NCBI GenBank assembly: GCA_002068325.1
Contig: MVZH01000011.1
Location: 1-38,623 of the forward strand
Source: Lentisphaerae bacterium ADurb.BinA184
Lineage (GTDB): Bacteria; Verrucomicrobiota; Lentisphaeria; Oligosphaerales; MVZH01
Direction of reading: 5' to 3'
DNA length: 38,623 nt
Position 1 is the stretch's first letter. Every line of letters begins with the position of its first letter. The notes under the pieces are model-generated. The model was not told the origin of the DNA and ran no database searches. It saw only the letters and a list, made by a program, of their open reading frames with translations. Of this stretch, positions 16,190 through 24,521 are shown piece after piece. The translations under genes and the position numbers were made by a program.

Positions 16190-17791
16190 ATGCCTGGAAC
16201 GTTGTTGGCCTTTCATTACGACCTGAAGCGCGCCATGTGGTCGGCGGAGCTCATGGATCACTACGCCGCGACGCTGGCGGAGTGGGGCTACAATGCCGTC
16301 CTCTACGAGGTCGAGGACAAGTTGCGTTTCCGCCGCCATCCTGCACTGGCGCATCCGGATGCCATCTCTGCCGACGAGACGTGCGCCCGCCTGGACGCGG
16401 TCCGCCGGCGTGGCCTCGAGGCCATCCCGCTCGTACAGTCACTCGGGCACGCCGAGTATGTGCTGACCAAGCCGGGGTACGAACACCTGCGCGAGAGCCC
16501 GGTGCACACCGCGCAGTACGACCCGTTGTCCGAGGCGGCGCGCGGACTTGTCTGTGAACTGATTGACGAGACCATCGCCGCCGTCCGGCCCGAACGCTTC
16601 TTCCATCTCGGCGGCGACGAGACCTGGAACCTCGGCCGGAGCGACGCGTGCCGGCCGGTGGTCGGACGCATCGGCAAGGGGGGACTGTATCTTGCGCATA
16701 TGCGGCCCATCATCGAACACGTAATCAGCCGCGGCCTGCGCCCGATCCTGTGGGCCGACATCGCCCTGGCCCATCCCGAGATCATCGGGCAGTTCCCGCG
16801 CGAGGTGGTCTGGATGGACTGGGACTACTGGACCGGGGCTGAACGATGGCCGGAAATCCGCGTCTGGGAGGCCGGCCGGACGCTGACCTGGCGCGATTTC
16901 ACAACCGTCAATGCGCCCGGCTTCCGGCGCTACTTCGAACCGTACGTCGTCGACGACCAGACCCGGCGTGACGGCACCTTCCGCGCCTTCCCCTACAGCG
17001 ATGCCCTGCGTGCGATGGGGTTCGACGTGATCGTCGCCCCCGCCACGCGCTGCTGGGGGGACTCGATGGGCATTCCCCACAACAGCGTTCACCTGCCCAA
17101 CTGCCGGGCGGGGGCACGCAAGGGGCGGGAGGCCGGCCTCGGCGCCTGTGTCACCTCATGGGCTGTGCGGCACAGCCATCCGCTGGTCAACCTCCCCGGC
17201 GCATTTGCCGCGGCCCAGGGCTTCGGGACATCCGAGAGTGATGACCCTGCGGCCGTGGTGCGTGCGTTCACCGAGCACCGCTTTGGTGTGGCGCTGCCCG
17301 AGTTTGCCGAGGCTCTGCGCCTGGCCGAGGGGCGTGTGCCTTGGTGCGAGTCGCGCGAGATGAAAGCGCCCGAGGCCGCGGCCGGGGCGGTGCAAGCCTG
17401 GCTCGCACAGGTGGACGGGCAGGCCGGCGGCCGCGACGAAGTGATCGCCCGCGTCGAGGAGACGGCCGCCGGCTTGGCCCGCGCGGAGGCCGTCTTCGCC
17501 GACCTCCGTCCACGGGCACGGGAACACGCCGACGACTTCGACTACTGGCTCGAAGGCGTCCGCCACACCCGGCTCTGCGCCACGTTCGATCTCGCCCTTC
17601 TGCGCGGACGGCTGCCGGCCGAAGCCCCGGCGCTGCGTCAGCAGCTCGCGGCACGGCGGGCCGAGACGCGACGGCTGTTCGGGACGACCTTTCCGGCGGC
17701 GAGCACGCGCGAGGAGGAGGCGGTACGTTACGCCTTCCATGCGGCCGTGCTCGACTCCGCCGGTGCGCCCGGCGGCCAGCCGTGCGGGTGA
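16190..17791 (+). CDS. GH20-like beta-N-acetylhexosaminidase
   Basis: A 533-aa enzyme. AAGGAGAG sits just upstream of ATG 16190. There is no signal peptide, so it should act in the cytoplasm. The protein starts directly with a TIM barrel (LLAFHYDLKR, WGYNAVLYEVEDKL, GLEAIPLVQSLGHAEYV), then FFHLGGDETWNLG with the Asp143-Glu144 pair characteristic of GH20, where substrate-assisted catalysis uses the N-acetyl group. PILWADIALAHPE and WMDWDYW are consistent with later barrel strands, and residues about 400-533 are helical. The GH20 N-terminal beta-alpha domain usual in secreted chitobiases is absent. It lies between the DUF1284-like and DUF4434 genes with gaps of 71 and 51 bp. It likely removes N-acetylhexosamine from imported oligosaccharides, though the specificity may differ within GH20-like proteins. 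Confidence 0.85.
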   Translation: MPGTLLAFHYDLKRAMWSAELMDHYAATLAEWGYNAVLYEVEDKLRFRRHPALAHPDAISADETCARLDAVRRRGLEAIPLVQSLGHAEYVLTKPGYEHLRESPVHTAQYDPLSEAARGLVCELIDETIAAVRPERFFHLGGDETWNLGRSDACRPVVGRIGKGGLYLAHMRPIIEHVISRGLRPILWADIALAHPEIIGQFPREVVWMDWDYWTGAERWPEIRVWEAGRTLTWRDFTTVNAPGFRRYFEPYVVDDQTRRDGTFRAFPYSDALRAMGFDVIVAPATRCWGDSMGIPHNSVHLPNCRAGARKGREAGLGACVTSWAVRHSHPLVNLPGAFAAAQGFGTSESDDPAAVVRAFTEHRFGVALPEFAEALRLAEGRVPWCESREMKAPEAAAGAVQAWLAQVDGQAGGRDEVIARVEETAAGLARAEAVFADLRPRAREHADDFDYWLEGVRHTRLCATFDLALLRGRLPAEAPALRQQLAARRAETRRLFGTTFPAASTREEEAVRYAFHAAVLDSAGAPGGQPCG

Positions 17792-17842
17792 GGACTTGAC
17801 CAGCCCGGCCGTGCCGAACCGATCGCAGTCGGGAGAGACACC

Positions 17843-18790
17843 ATGAAACCCGTCGCCGCCCACGGCAAGATCAGCGCCACCTTCCTCGATTTCTCCGAGC
17901 GCACGAATCATCTCGACAAACCGCTTGACCGCGACCTCGCGTTCTGGCAGGCCGAGTTGCGCGACATGCGCGAGGCCGGCATCGCGGATGTGGTCATCGC
18001 CCGCGCCGTGGTGCTTGGCCGTGCCCACTATCACTCGGCGCTGTTCGAGGAATGGGCGGAGACGGATGCGGTGGCGATGGTCATGCAGGCGGCCGCCGAC
18101 CAGGGGCTGGGCGTCTACCTTGGACTCGACTTGAACATGAACCTCTGGGATCAGAGCCGCGACTTCCCCCGCATGATGCGGCGCGACCTGCGGCGCAACC
18201 AAGTGATCCTCGACGAGTTGCTGCCGGTGTACCGCGCCCATCCGGCGCTGCGCGGCCTCTACCTCTCGAATGAACCCGACCGCGACAACGTCGCCACCCC
18301 TGAGCGGGCCGACGCCCTGCGCGGCTTCCTCGGCGAGATGTACGCGCGAATCAAGGGCGTCTGCAACCTGCCGGTGTTCTGCTCGCCGTTCTTCTCGAAG
18401 TCCCTGCCGGCGCCCGATCTGGCCGCCTGGTGGAAAAGCTTTCTGGACCGTCCGCTCTTCGACATCTTGGCCATGCAGGACGGCGTCGGCTGCCGCTACC
18501 GCCACATTGACCCCGAGGACATCCCGCCCCTTTACGGACGGCTGGCGCCGATCTTTGCCGAGCGGGGAGTCCGCTTCTGGAACAACGCGGAGACCTTCGT
18601 CTTCGAGCAGTTTGGCCAGCCGCTCACCCCGGCGCCACTCGAACGGATCGGGCGCCAGTACGAGGCCGGCCGACCGTTCGTCGAGCGCACCATCACCTGG
18701 GAATACGGGCATTTCCTCGGCCGCCAGCAGGTCGGTGAGGCGAGACATTGCGAATTCCGCAAATGGAATCTGGAGCGCACGGCCCTGTGA
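17843..18790 (+). CDS. DUF4434-family TIM-barrel protein
   Basis: A 315-aa protein without a signal peptide. GGGAGAG lies shortly before ATG 17843. The N-terminal ISATFLDFSERTNHLDKPL, the REAGIADVVIARAVV strand and DQGLGVYLGLDLN match the DUF4434 pattern, a glycoside-hydrolase-like alpha/beta barrel with acidic residues (LRGLYLSNEPDRDN) at the expected active-site strand. DUF4434 proteins are often found beside carbohydrate genes, but their reaction is not known to me. The position inside the GH20-like operon suggests it acts on the same sugars. It is followed 37 bp later by the MarC gene. Confidence 0.7.
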   Translation: MKPVAAHGKISATFLDFSERTNHLDKPLDRDLAFWQAELRDMREAGIADVVIARAVVLGRAHYHSALFEEWAETDAVAMVMQAAADQGLGVYLGLDLNMNLWDQSRDFPRMMRRDLRRNQVILDELLPVYRAHPALRGLYLSNEPDRDNVATPERADALRGFLGEMYARIKGVCNLPVFCSPFFSKSLPAPDLAAWWKSFLDRPLFDILAMQDGVGCRYRHIDPEDIPPLYGRLAPIFAERGVRFWNNAETFVFEQFGQPLTPAPLERIGRQYEAGRPFVERTITWEYGHFLGRQQVGEARHCEFRKWNLERTAL

Positions 18791-18827
18791 TGACCCCAGG
18801 GCCCGGCCCTTCCGTCGAGGCGATCGC

Positions 18828-19433
18828 ATGAACCGACTGCCGGTGTATTTCATCAGCGTCTGGCTGAAGTTCCTGATCCTGCTGACCCCGTTCTTCGTCC
18901 TCAGCATGTTTCTCACCCTGACGCGCGGCGAACGGGAGGCGCAGCGCCGGCGGACTGCCCTCCAGGTGACGGGTGCGGTCATGGTGGGGGCCCTCGTGCT
19001 GTACTTCTTCGGCAACTGGATCTTCACCGTCCTCGGCATCACGATTGACGCCTTCCGGGTCGGCGGCGGGGGGCTGCTGTTCCTCTCCGCGGTCTCGCTG
19101 GTTCGGGGCGACGCGTCGGCCGCCAAGGCCCCGCCCGGCGATGACATTGCGGTGGTGCCCCTGGCCACTCCGGTGACGATTGGCCCCGCCACCGCCGGCG
19201 CCCTGCTGGTCATGGGGGCGGAGCGGCGTCAGCTCATCGAACACCTGGTCGGCTGTGCGGCACTGCTGACCTCGATCCTCGCGGTCGGCGTCATGCTTCT
19301 GGCGGCCGCCCCGATCCACAGGCTGCTCGGCGACCGCGGCCTCTCCATCCTCGGCAAGCTGACCGGACTGGGCCTGGCCGCCATCGCCGCCCAAATGATC
19401 CTGACCGGCCTCGCCAACGTCTTGGCGGGGTGA
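18828..19433 (+). CDS. MarC-family integral membrane protein
   Basis: A 201-aa inner-membrane protein. It starts MNRLPVYFISVWLKFLILLTPFFVLSMFL and has about six hydrophobic segments, with the MarC signatures LKFLILLTPFFVLSMFLTLT, GALVLYFFGNWIFTVLGITI and AFRVGGGGLLFLSAVSLV, and VPLATPVTIGPATAGALLVMG. The family is widespread and its transport role is unproven; MarC is not now thought to cause multiple antibiotic resistance. It is the last gene of the run from 15015, 37 bp after the DUF4434 gene. No strong ribosome binding site is seen. Whether it has a specific link to sugar use here is inference from position only. Confidence 0.88.
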   Translation: MNRLPVYFISVWLKFLILLTPFFVLSMFLTLTRGEREAQRRRTALQVTGAVMVGALVLYFFGNWIFTVLGITIDAFRVGGGGLLFLSAVSLVRGDASAAKAPPGDDIAVVPLATPVTIGPATAGALLVMGAERRQLIEHLVGCAALLTSILAVGVMLLAAAPIHRLLGDRGLSILGKLTGLGLAAIAAQMILTGLANVLAG

Positions 19434-19986
19434 TGCGGTGGCACACGTCCAGCCCCGTTCGCCACCCGGATCCGCACCGCGGAACACAGGGGAGTCCAGA
19501 CGCTCAGGAAGCCGGTTGCCGCCTGGAGGGCCATGGGTGTTTCCTGGGTCTTCCAGCAAGTGCGGTGATTCAGATCGCGCGGCCAGCCTCACATCCAGGG
19601 CCGCGAGGCAAAGCGCGTAGGCAGTCCTGCCTTCAGACGGTGTCTTTTCGCAGACCGGTCTGACCATGGCACACGACCATGAATGCGGAACGCGGCAGGC
19701 GGAGGGCTCAACAAAAGGGGCGAAGTCATAAGGACGGAGCCCCGGTCGTGGCTGTCGAAAGCTGTCGCCTCAAGTCCATGAAGCTACTGACGCCGACTGC
19801 TCAACGCTGAACGCCCAACGCCGAACGCCGAACGCTGAACGCCGAACGCTGAACGCTGAACGCCCAACGCTGAATGCTGAACGGCGCCGGGACGTGGTCT
19901 GTCGTTGAGCGGCAAGCGTTGCGCGTTGGGAGTCACTTGTCTCAGTGCCCATGGGGTGTTGTTCCGCCCTGCAAGGAGGTGCCGTG
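19434..19986. other. Intergenic region with palindromes and a heptamer array
   Basis: These 553 bases separate the MarC gene from the next operon. I find no convincing ORF. Visible structure: a 7-bp hairpin CGCGGCC/GGCCGCG (19578-19605), a perfect 12-bp palindrome CAGACCGGTCTG (19651-19662) that could be an operator, and the heptamer array (19801-19884). AAGGAGGT at 19973-19980 is the ribosome binding site of the next gene. A long leader is possible, but no promoter of good quality could be picked out. Confidence 0.55.
19801..19884. repeat. Array of 12 heptamer repeats (consensus YSAACGC)
   Basis: Twelve tandem 7-base units run without interruption: tcaacgc, tgaacgc, ccaacgc, cgaacgc, cgaacgc, tgaacgc, cgaacgc, tgaacgc, tgaacgc, ccaacgc, tgaatgc, tgaacgg. 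Variation is confined almost entirely to the first two bases of each unit, while AACGC is kept. The same unit occurs inside the lyase-like gene at 4773-4807. The unit length is not a multiple of three, so it differs from typical codon repeats. It sits about 100 bases upstream of the URO-D-like gene. Confidence 0.9.
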
Positions 19987-21189
19987 ATGCGCCAGCGGTC
20001 CATGTCCGCCATGACCTCGCGCGACCGGGTGCGGGCCGCCATGCGGCGGCAGCCGGTTGATCACCTGCCGTTGTGCGTGGAGGCGCTCGGCCACGGTTTT
20101 GTGCGGTTTGTGACCGAACACATCCCGTCGCCCCTGGAACGGGCCGACTACTATGCGGGGCTGGGGCTGGACGCCGCGGTCTGCCTTGAAGAGGCCATTG
20201 GCCAGCCCGAGACCAGTCCCGATGTCCAGGTCCGTGCCTGGCGAGAGCAGCCGGCGGGGGAGCCGTACCCCTTGCTGTGCAAGGAGTATCGGACGGCCAA
20301 GGGGAGCCTGCGGCAGGTCGTCGCGCGGACGGAGGACTACGAGCACGACTACTTCTCGCGCGGGCGTGAGTCGCTCGACCTGTTCAGCGACTACCACGTG
20401 CCGGCGCACCGTTCGCGGCAGTACTTGGTCGGGAAAGAGAGCGATCTCGATGTGCTGGCCAGCCTGCTGCGGCCGCTCAACAGTGCGGCCCTGGCGGCCT
20501 ACCGCGAGAAGGCCCGGCAGGCGGGTGAGTTCTGCGACCGCCGCCAGCTCACCCTGTCGGTCTACCAGCTGGGCGTCGGCGATCCCATCATCTGGATGTC
20601 CGGCGTCGAGCGGACGCTTGCGATGGCGCTTGAGGAGAAGGATGTGTTCCGCCGCTACGTCGGGATCGTCGCGGCGTGGCAGAGGCAGGCGTTGGAGATC
20701 GCCCTTGACGCGGGGGCGCGGCACGTGGTTCGGCGCGGCATCTACGAGAGCACGGACTTCTGGTCGCCCGGACTGTTCGAGGAATTCCTCTTCGATCCGC
20801 TCCGCGAGGAGACCGCGCTGGCCCACCAGGCCGGCGCCACCGTGGACTACGCCATGCTGTCCGGGCACATGCCGCTGCTCGACCTGATCCGCGGCGCCGG
20901 AATCGACATGCTCTCCAACCTCGACCCCGAGGCCCACGGAACCGACCTCCGGGCGACCCGCGCCGCCATCGGCGACGCCGTCGCCCTCTGCGGCGGCGTC
21001 AACAACTACCACGTCCTCGAGCGCGGCAGCGAGGAGGACGTGCGGAGTGCCGTCCGTCAAGCCATCGAGGTTTTCACCCCGCCGACCGGTTGCATCCTGG
21101 CGCCCTCGGATTGTGTGTTGTCCTACGACGACGCCGCGCTGGCCGAACGCAATTTTCAGGTTATGATCGAAGCCTGGCGCGGCCACTGA
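19987..21189 (+). CDS. Uroporphyrinogen decarboxylase (URO-D) superfamily protein
   Basis: A 400-aa cytoplasmic protein. The Shine-Dalgarno AAGGAGGT (19973-19980) is six bases before ATG 19987. The N-terminus MTSRDRVRAAMRRQPVDHLPL and the C-terminal GGVNNYHVLERGSEEDVRSA plus GCILAPSDCVL are typical of the HemE/MtaA-like fold. It lacks the RQAGRY motif near the N-terminus that marks true HemE, so it is probably not a heme-pathway enzyme. Relatives include cobamide-dependent methyltransferase components and many uncharacterised proteins, abundant in Lentisphaerae, Verrucomicrobia and Planctomycetes, often near sugar genes. It is the first gene of a run to 28217; the next gene starts 100 bp later. 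Methyl removal from a methylated sugar is an attractive but unproven idea. Confidence 0.85.
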   Translation: MRQRSMSAMTSRDRVRAAMRRQPVDHLPLCVEALGHGFVRFVTEHIPSPLERADYYAGLGLDAAVCLEEAIGQPETSPDVQVRAWREQPAGEPYPLLCKEYRTAKGSLRQVVARTEDYEHDYFSRGRESLDLFSDYHVPAHRSRQYLVGKESDLDVLASLLRPLNSAALAAYREKARQAGEFCDRRQLTLSVYQLGVGDPIIWMSGVERTLAMALEEKDVFRRYVGIVAAWQRQALEIALDAGARHVVRRGIYESTDFWSPGLFEEFLFDPLREETALAHQAGATVDYAMLSGHMPLLDLIRGAGIDMLSNLDPEAHGTDLRATRAAIGDAVALCGGVNNYHVLERGSEEDVRSAVRQAIEVFTPPTGCILAPSDCVLSYDDAALAERNFQVMIEAWRGH

Positions 21190-21289
21190 CGTTGGGTGCG
21201 GCGGCGACGGCGGCTTCCGGGCGCGCGGCCGTGCTGGACGCCGCCCGCGAGCGGAGTTCGGGCCATTCGATGTGTGGGAAAACGTTCCG

Positions 21290-23476
21290 ATGACGATCAA
21301 GCGGTACGAAGCCTGCGTCACGCGCCTTGAGAACCGGGGGTCCCACCCGCCGACAAAGGAGTATGTGGACGGGCTGGTGGAGAGCCTGAGGGCGGCCGGG
21401 GTCGAGGCGTGCTGGCATTCGGCGGTGGACCCCCTGGGGCGGGCCCTGTTCCCCTCCAAGGTCTATCCCAACTGTCATCCTCAGGCCAGCCTGGGAGCGT
21501 TCCGGTATCTGGTGGACGCGCTGCACGCCGCCGGCCACCCTGTGCTGAGCTGGTACCCGCTGAACCTTTGCCGCGGCCTCCTCGATGCACACCCCGACTG
21601 GGCGATGAAGTTCCTGCCGATGCCAGGCGTGCCGCCCAACGAGGACTTCGCCCGCCACTACTGCTGCTTCAACTCCCCCTACGGCGAGCTTCTGCCGCGC
21701 TTTGCCGCGGAAGTGATCCAGGACGTCGGTTTCGACGGACTGTGGTTCGACGGTTCCACCTTCGCCAATCACAATACTTGGCCGGCCTTCCAGCCCGCCT
21801 GCGCCTGCGAGTTCTGCCGTGAGCGCTTCCGGCGCGACACGGGGCTGGAACTGCCTGACAGGATCGATTTTTCCAGCCGGAGTTTTCGCGTCTGGGCGAA
21901 TTGGCGTTATGACGTGTTGATGGGGGTCTGGAAGACGGTGGCCGACGCGGTGCTCGCCGTCCGGCCCGACGCTGTGGTCGGCTTCAACAACTACCGCCGC
22001 CGGAGCGGCAGCCAGAACGCCTGGAACACCGCCATCCCCCTGCGTCGCCTGGGCTGGGACGTCATGATGTCGGGCGAACTCGACGGCTTCCCGACCCAGG
22101 CCGATTTCCAGATGAAGATGCACCGGGCCTACGGATGCCGGCGAGGGGTCGAATCCTGGTGGCCGTTGTGCGATCACTGGCACGTCTGGACGCCGGACGT
22201 AGATGGGACGACTGCGGTGCAGGCCATGGTTGCGGCCATGGCCGCCGGGGGGACGGCGTGCACAGGGATCGGGGCGGATCCGCGGCTGGTTGCCGAGCCC
22301 CTGGCTGCCATGCAGGCGGCGGGCGCCCGCCTGCTGCCCTTCCGCGACGGCGAGCCGTTGGACTACGCCGCCATCTGGTGCAGCCAGCAGACGCAGGATT
22401 TCCTCCAATCCGACAACCCGGAGGGCGCGTTCGACCAGATGCATGGAGCCAACGAACTGTGCCTGCAGGCGCACGTGCCATCGGCCGTGGTCTTTGACGA
22501 CGATGTGGCCAGCGGCGGCCTCGCCCGCTACCCGGTGCTGTTGGCGGCGAATGCGGCCTGTGTCAGCCGCGGCCAGGCGGAGGCGCTGCGTGGCTACGTT
22601 GCGGATGGGGGTGTGCTGGTGGCGTGTGCCGGGGCCGGGGCGTTTGACGAGTGGGGGCAGCCGCATGCCCGGCCCGTTCTTGACGACCTGCTGGGGATTG
22701 TCTCCCGCCGGCCGTCGCACGGCAACGCCACCCTGGAGTTCCCGTCGGGAGGCGCGTCCGGTCAGGCGACGGGTGGCTGGCTGTCCTACAGCAGGCCGTT
22801 TGTGATCGTGGAACCGATGCCCGATGTTGAGATGCTCGCCCAGGTGGCCGACCGCACGTCGGGCAGCTGGGACGGCATCGAGACGGGCGGGGCGCCGTTC
22901 CCGCGGTACGGCGGGGCTTGGCGGCGTCGCGTGGGCAAAGGCTGGGTCGTCTACTTGTGTGTCGACCTGTTCGGCAGCCACCTGGCCGAGCCGACGGTGC
23001 GAGCCGTCCGGTTCTTCCGCCAGCTCGTCACCGCGCTGGCGCCACCGTCGGTTGCCGCCGAGGCGCCGCTGTGTGTGACGCTCAATGCCCGCCGGCTCTC
23101 CGACGGGCGGATTGCCGTGGTGCTGCACAACGCCCCGGGTACGGTCTACCGCTACCCGGCTCCGGCAAGGGCCAACTATCTCCATGCGCCCGGCGAGATC
23201 GCCCCGTTGCTGAACCTGACCGTGTGCCTGCACGGACGGCGCTGCGCGCGCGCCGTGGATGGTTTTTCCGGCGCGCCCCTCAAGACGAACGCCGCGGGGA
23301 CGCGCATCCGGGTTCCGCGCCTGGACATCTGCGCAGTGGTCGTCTTGGAGGGCGTGGCGGAGGACACCGCGGGGCGTCGGCGAGTCCAAGAGGGGAGGCC
23401 TGCACGGCGCCGTTCTTCGCACCGGACCGGCCGCGCCGTGGCGGCGAGCGCAGGCACCGCCCCCGTGTCTCCATAG
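21290..23476 (+). CDS. GHL6-like/beta-galactosidase-type glycoside hydrolase candidate
   Basis: A 728-aa protein without a signal peptide. Residues about 1-340 form a TIM-barrel-like region (VGFDGLWFDGSTFANHNTW, then CACEFCRERFRRDTGLELP) resembling the hypothetical glycosyl hydrolase 6 (GHL6) family, where DG-x-x-F-DG precedes a CxC..C cluster. Residues about 345-600 resemble a beta-galactosidase trimerisation (GATase-like) domain (HVPSAVVFDDDV, LRGYVADGGVLVACAGAG), and the end is a small beta domain. ATG 21290 is preferred over the GTG at 21272. The last 30 residues are Arg/Pro-rich and may be non-native in length. It probably hydrolyses a glycoside in the cytoplasm; the substrate is unknown. 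The 76-bp gap to the PHP gene suggests one transcript. Confidence 0.75.
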   Translation: MTIKRYEACVTRLENRGSHPPTKEYVDGLVESLRAAGVEACWHSAVDPLGRALFPSKVYPNCHPQASLGAFRYLVDALHAAGHPVLSWYPLNLCRGLLDAHPDWAMKFLPMPGVPPNEDFARHYCCFNSPYGELLPRFAAEVIQDVGFDGLWFDGSTFANHNTWPAFQPACACEFCRERFRRDTGLELPDRIDFSSRSFRVWANWRYDVLMGVWKTVADAVLAVRPDAVVGFNNYRRRSGSQNAWNTAIPLRRLGWDVMMSGELDGFPTQADFQMKMHRAYGCRRGVESWWPLCDHWHVWTPDVDGTTAVQAMVAAMAAGGTACTGIGADPRLVAEPLAAMQAAGARLLPFRDGEPLDYAAIWCSQQTQDFLQSDNPEGAFDQMHGANELCLQAHVPSAVVFDDDVASGGLARYPVLLAANAACVSRGQAEALRGYVADGGVLVACAGAGAFDEWGQPHARPVLDDLLGIVSRRPSHGNATLEFPSGGASGQATGGWLSYSRPFVIVEPMPDVEMLAQVADRTSGSWDGIETGGAPFPRYGGAWRRRVGKGWVVYLCVDLFGSHLAEPTVRAVRFFRQLVTALAPPSVAAEAPLCVTLNARRLSDGRIAVVLHNAPGTVYRYPAPARANYLHAPGEIAPLLNLTVCLHGRRCARAVDGFSGAPLKTNAAGTRIRVPRLDICAVVVLEGVAEDTAGRRRVQEGRPARRRSSHRTGRAVAASAGTAPVSP

Positions 23477-23552
23477 GATCACGATCACGACCCCGCCGAG
23501 GCGCGACGGCATCGGCAGGGGGACCGCCGACAGACACCAAGGACATCCCACC

Positions 23553-24500
23553 ATGGGCAAGCGAATGCAGGGACACTTCACCACAGACTGGCACATGCAC
23601 TCGCGGAACTCGTGCGACTGCCGGGGCGGGCCGCTGGCCACGACCATGGCGGAGACGGTGGCAGCCGTGCGTGCGGCGGGGGTGACGGACTTCGGCGTGA
23701 CTGACCACCTGCACACGCCGTTCAACCTGCCGGACATCGTTGCCTCACGGCGCGAGTTCGACACCTTGCCGCCGTCGCCGCGGATGCATTTCGGCATCGA
23801 GGTCAGTTGTGTGTCGGCGTGGGAGTTGGCCGAGATCGCCGGCGGCGGGCATGCGAACCCGGTCTACGGGCTGCGCTCGGGCGGGCCGGCCGGCGGCGAG
23901 ATGGCGATTGGGATCGGCGCGGAGGAGATCGTGCGCTTCGGCATCGAGTACGTGGTCGGGGGCACGCATTGGCCGCTCTATGTCCCGCTCGAGCGGGAGG
24001 CGGTGATCCGGGACTATCATCGTCAGAACATGTTCCTCGCCTGCCATCCGCTGGTGACGATCGTTGCCCACCCCTGGTGGTGGATGGGGCACTGGCAGGA
24101 TCCCGACGGGGCGTATCGCACCGATCCCTGGTTCGACGACTTCGGCAAGATTCCGTCCGCGATGCACGACGAGTTTGCGGCCGCCGCGCGCGAGCACGGC
24201 AAGATCGTCGAGGCCAATGTGCACGCCTTGCTGCTGAACCGTCGCTATCCGGAGGCCTTCCGGCGTCGGTACTGCGACTACCTGGCCGGCCTCAAGGCGG
24301 CGGGCGTGACGCTGTCGGCCGGTTCGGATCATCACGCGCAGCACTCGCATTACGGGGATGCTGCGGCGGCCGACAACCCCGCCGACTGGCAGCGCGAGCC
24401 GTTCCATTTCGGGATGGCGCTGGAAATGCTGGAAGCCGTCGGCATCCGGGACGACGCATTGTGGCGTCTGCCGCCGCGCCGGCCTGATGTTACGGGTTGA
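23553..24500 (+). CDS. PHP-domain metal-dependent hydrolase
   Basis: A 315-aa cytoplasmic protein. The first motif is DWHMHSRNSCD (His14, His16), the second FGVTDHLH (Asp51, His52), later VGGTHWPLY, IVAHPWWWMG and SAGSDHHAQH, giving the set of His and Asp ligands of a trinuclear PHP site as in histidinol-phosphatase-type proteins. Such domains hydrolyse phosphoesters; with its neighbours, a sugar phosphate is the likely substrate. AAGGA sits about 10 bases before ATG 23553. It is separated from the next gene by only 21 bp, so the two should be co-transcribed. Confidence 0.85.
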   Translation: MGKRMQGHFTTDWHMHSRNSCDCRGGPLATTMAETVAAVRAAGVTDFGVTDHLHTPFNLPDIVASRREFDTLPPSPRMHFGIEVSCVSAWELAEIAGGGHANPVYGLRSGGPAGGEMAIGIGAEEIVRFGIEYVVGGTHWPLYVPLEREAVIRDYHRQNMFLACHPLVTIVAHPWWWMGHWQDPDGAYRTDPWFDDFGKIPSAMHDEFAAAAREHGKIVEANVHALLLNRRYPEAFRRRYCDYLAGLKAAGVTLSAGSDHHAQHSHYGDAAAADNPADWQREPFHFGMALEMLEAVGIRDDALWRLPPRRPDVTG

Positions 24501-24521
24501 CGGACAACGACGGAGGTCAAC

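Noticed and set aside
21277..21288. GGAAAACGTTCC, like a LacI-type operator, next to a start codon
   Set aside because: The symmetry is imperfect (GGAA-AACG-TTCC), no LacI gene is in the window, and a chance match is likely.
21161..23797. Antisense ORF of 878 codons
   Set aside because: It lies opposite the GHL6-like gene and the start of the PHP gene, and shows only Arg/Pro-rich composition.
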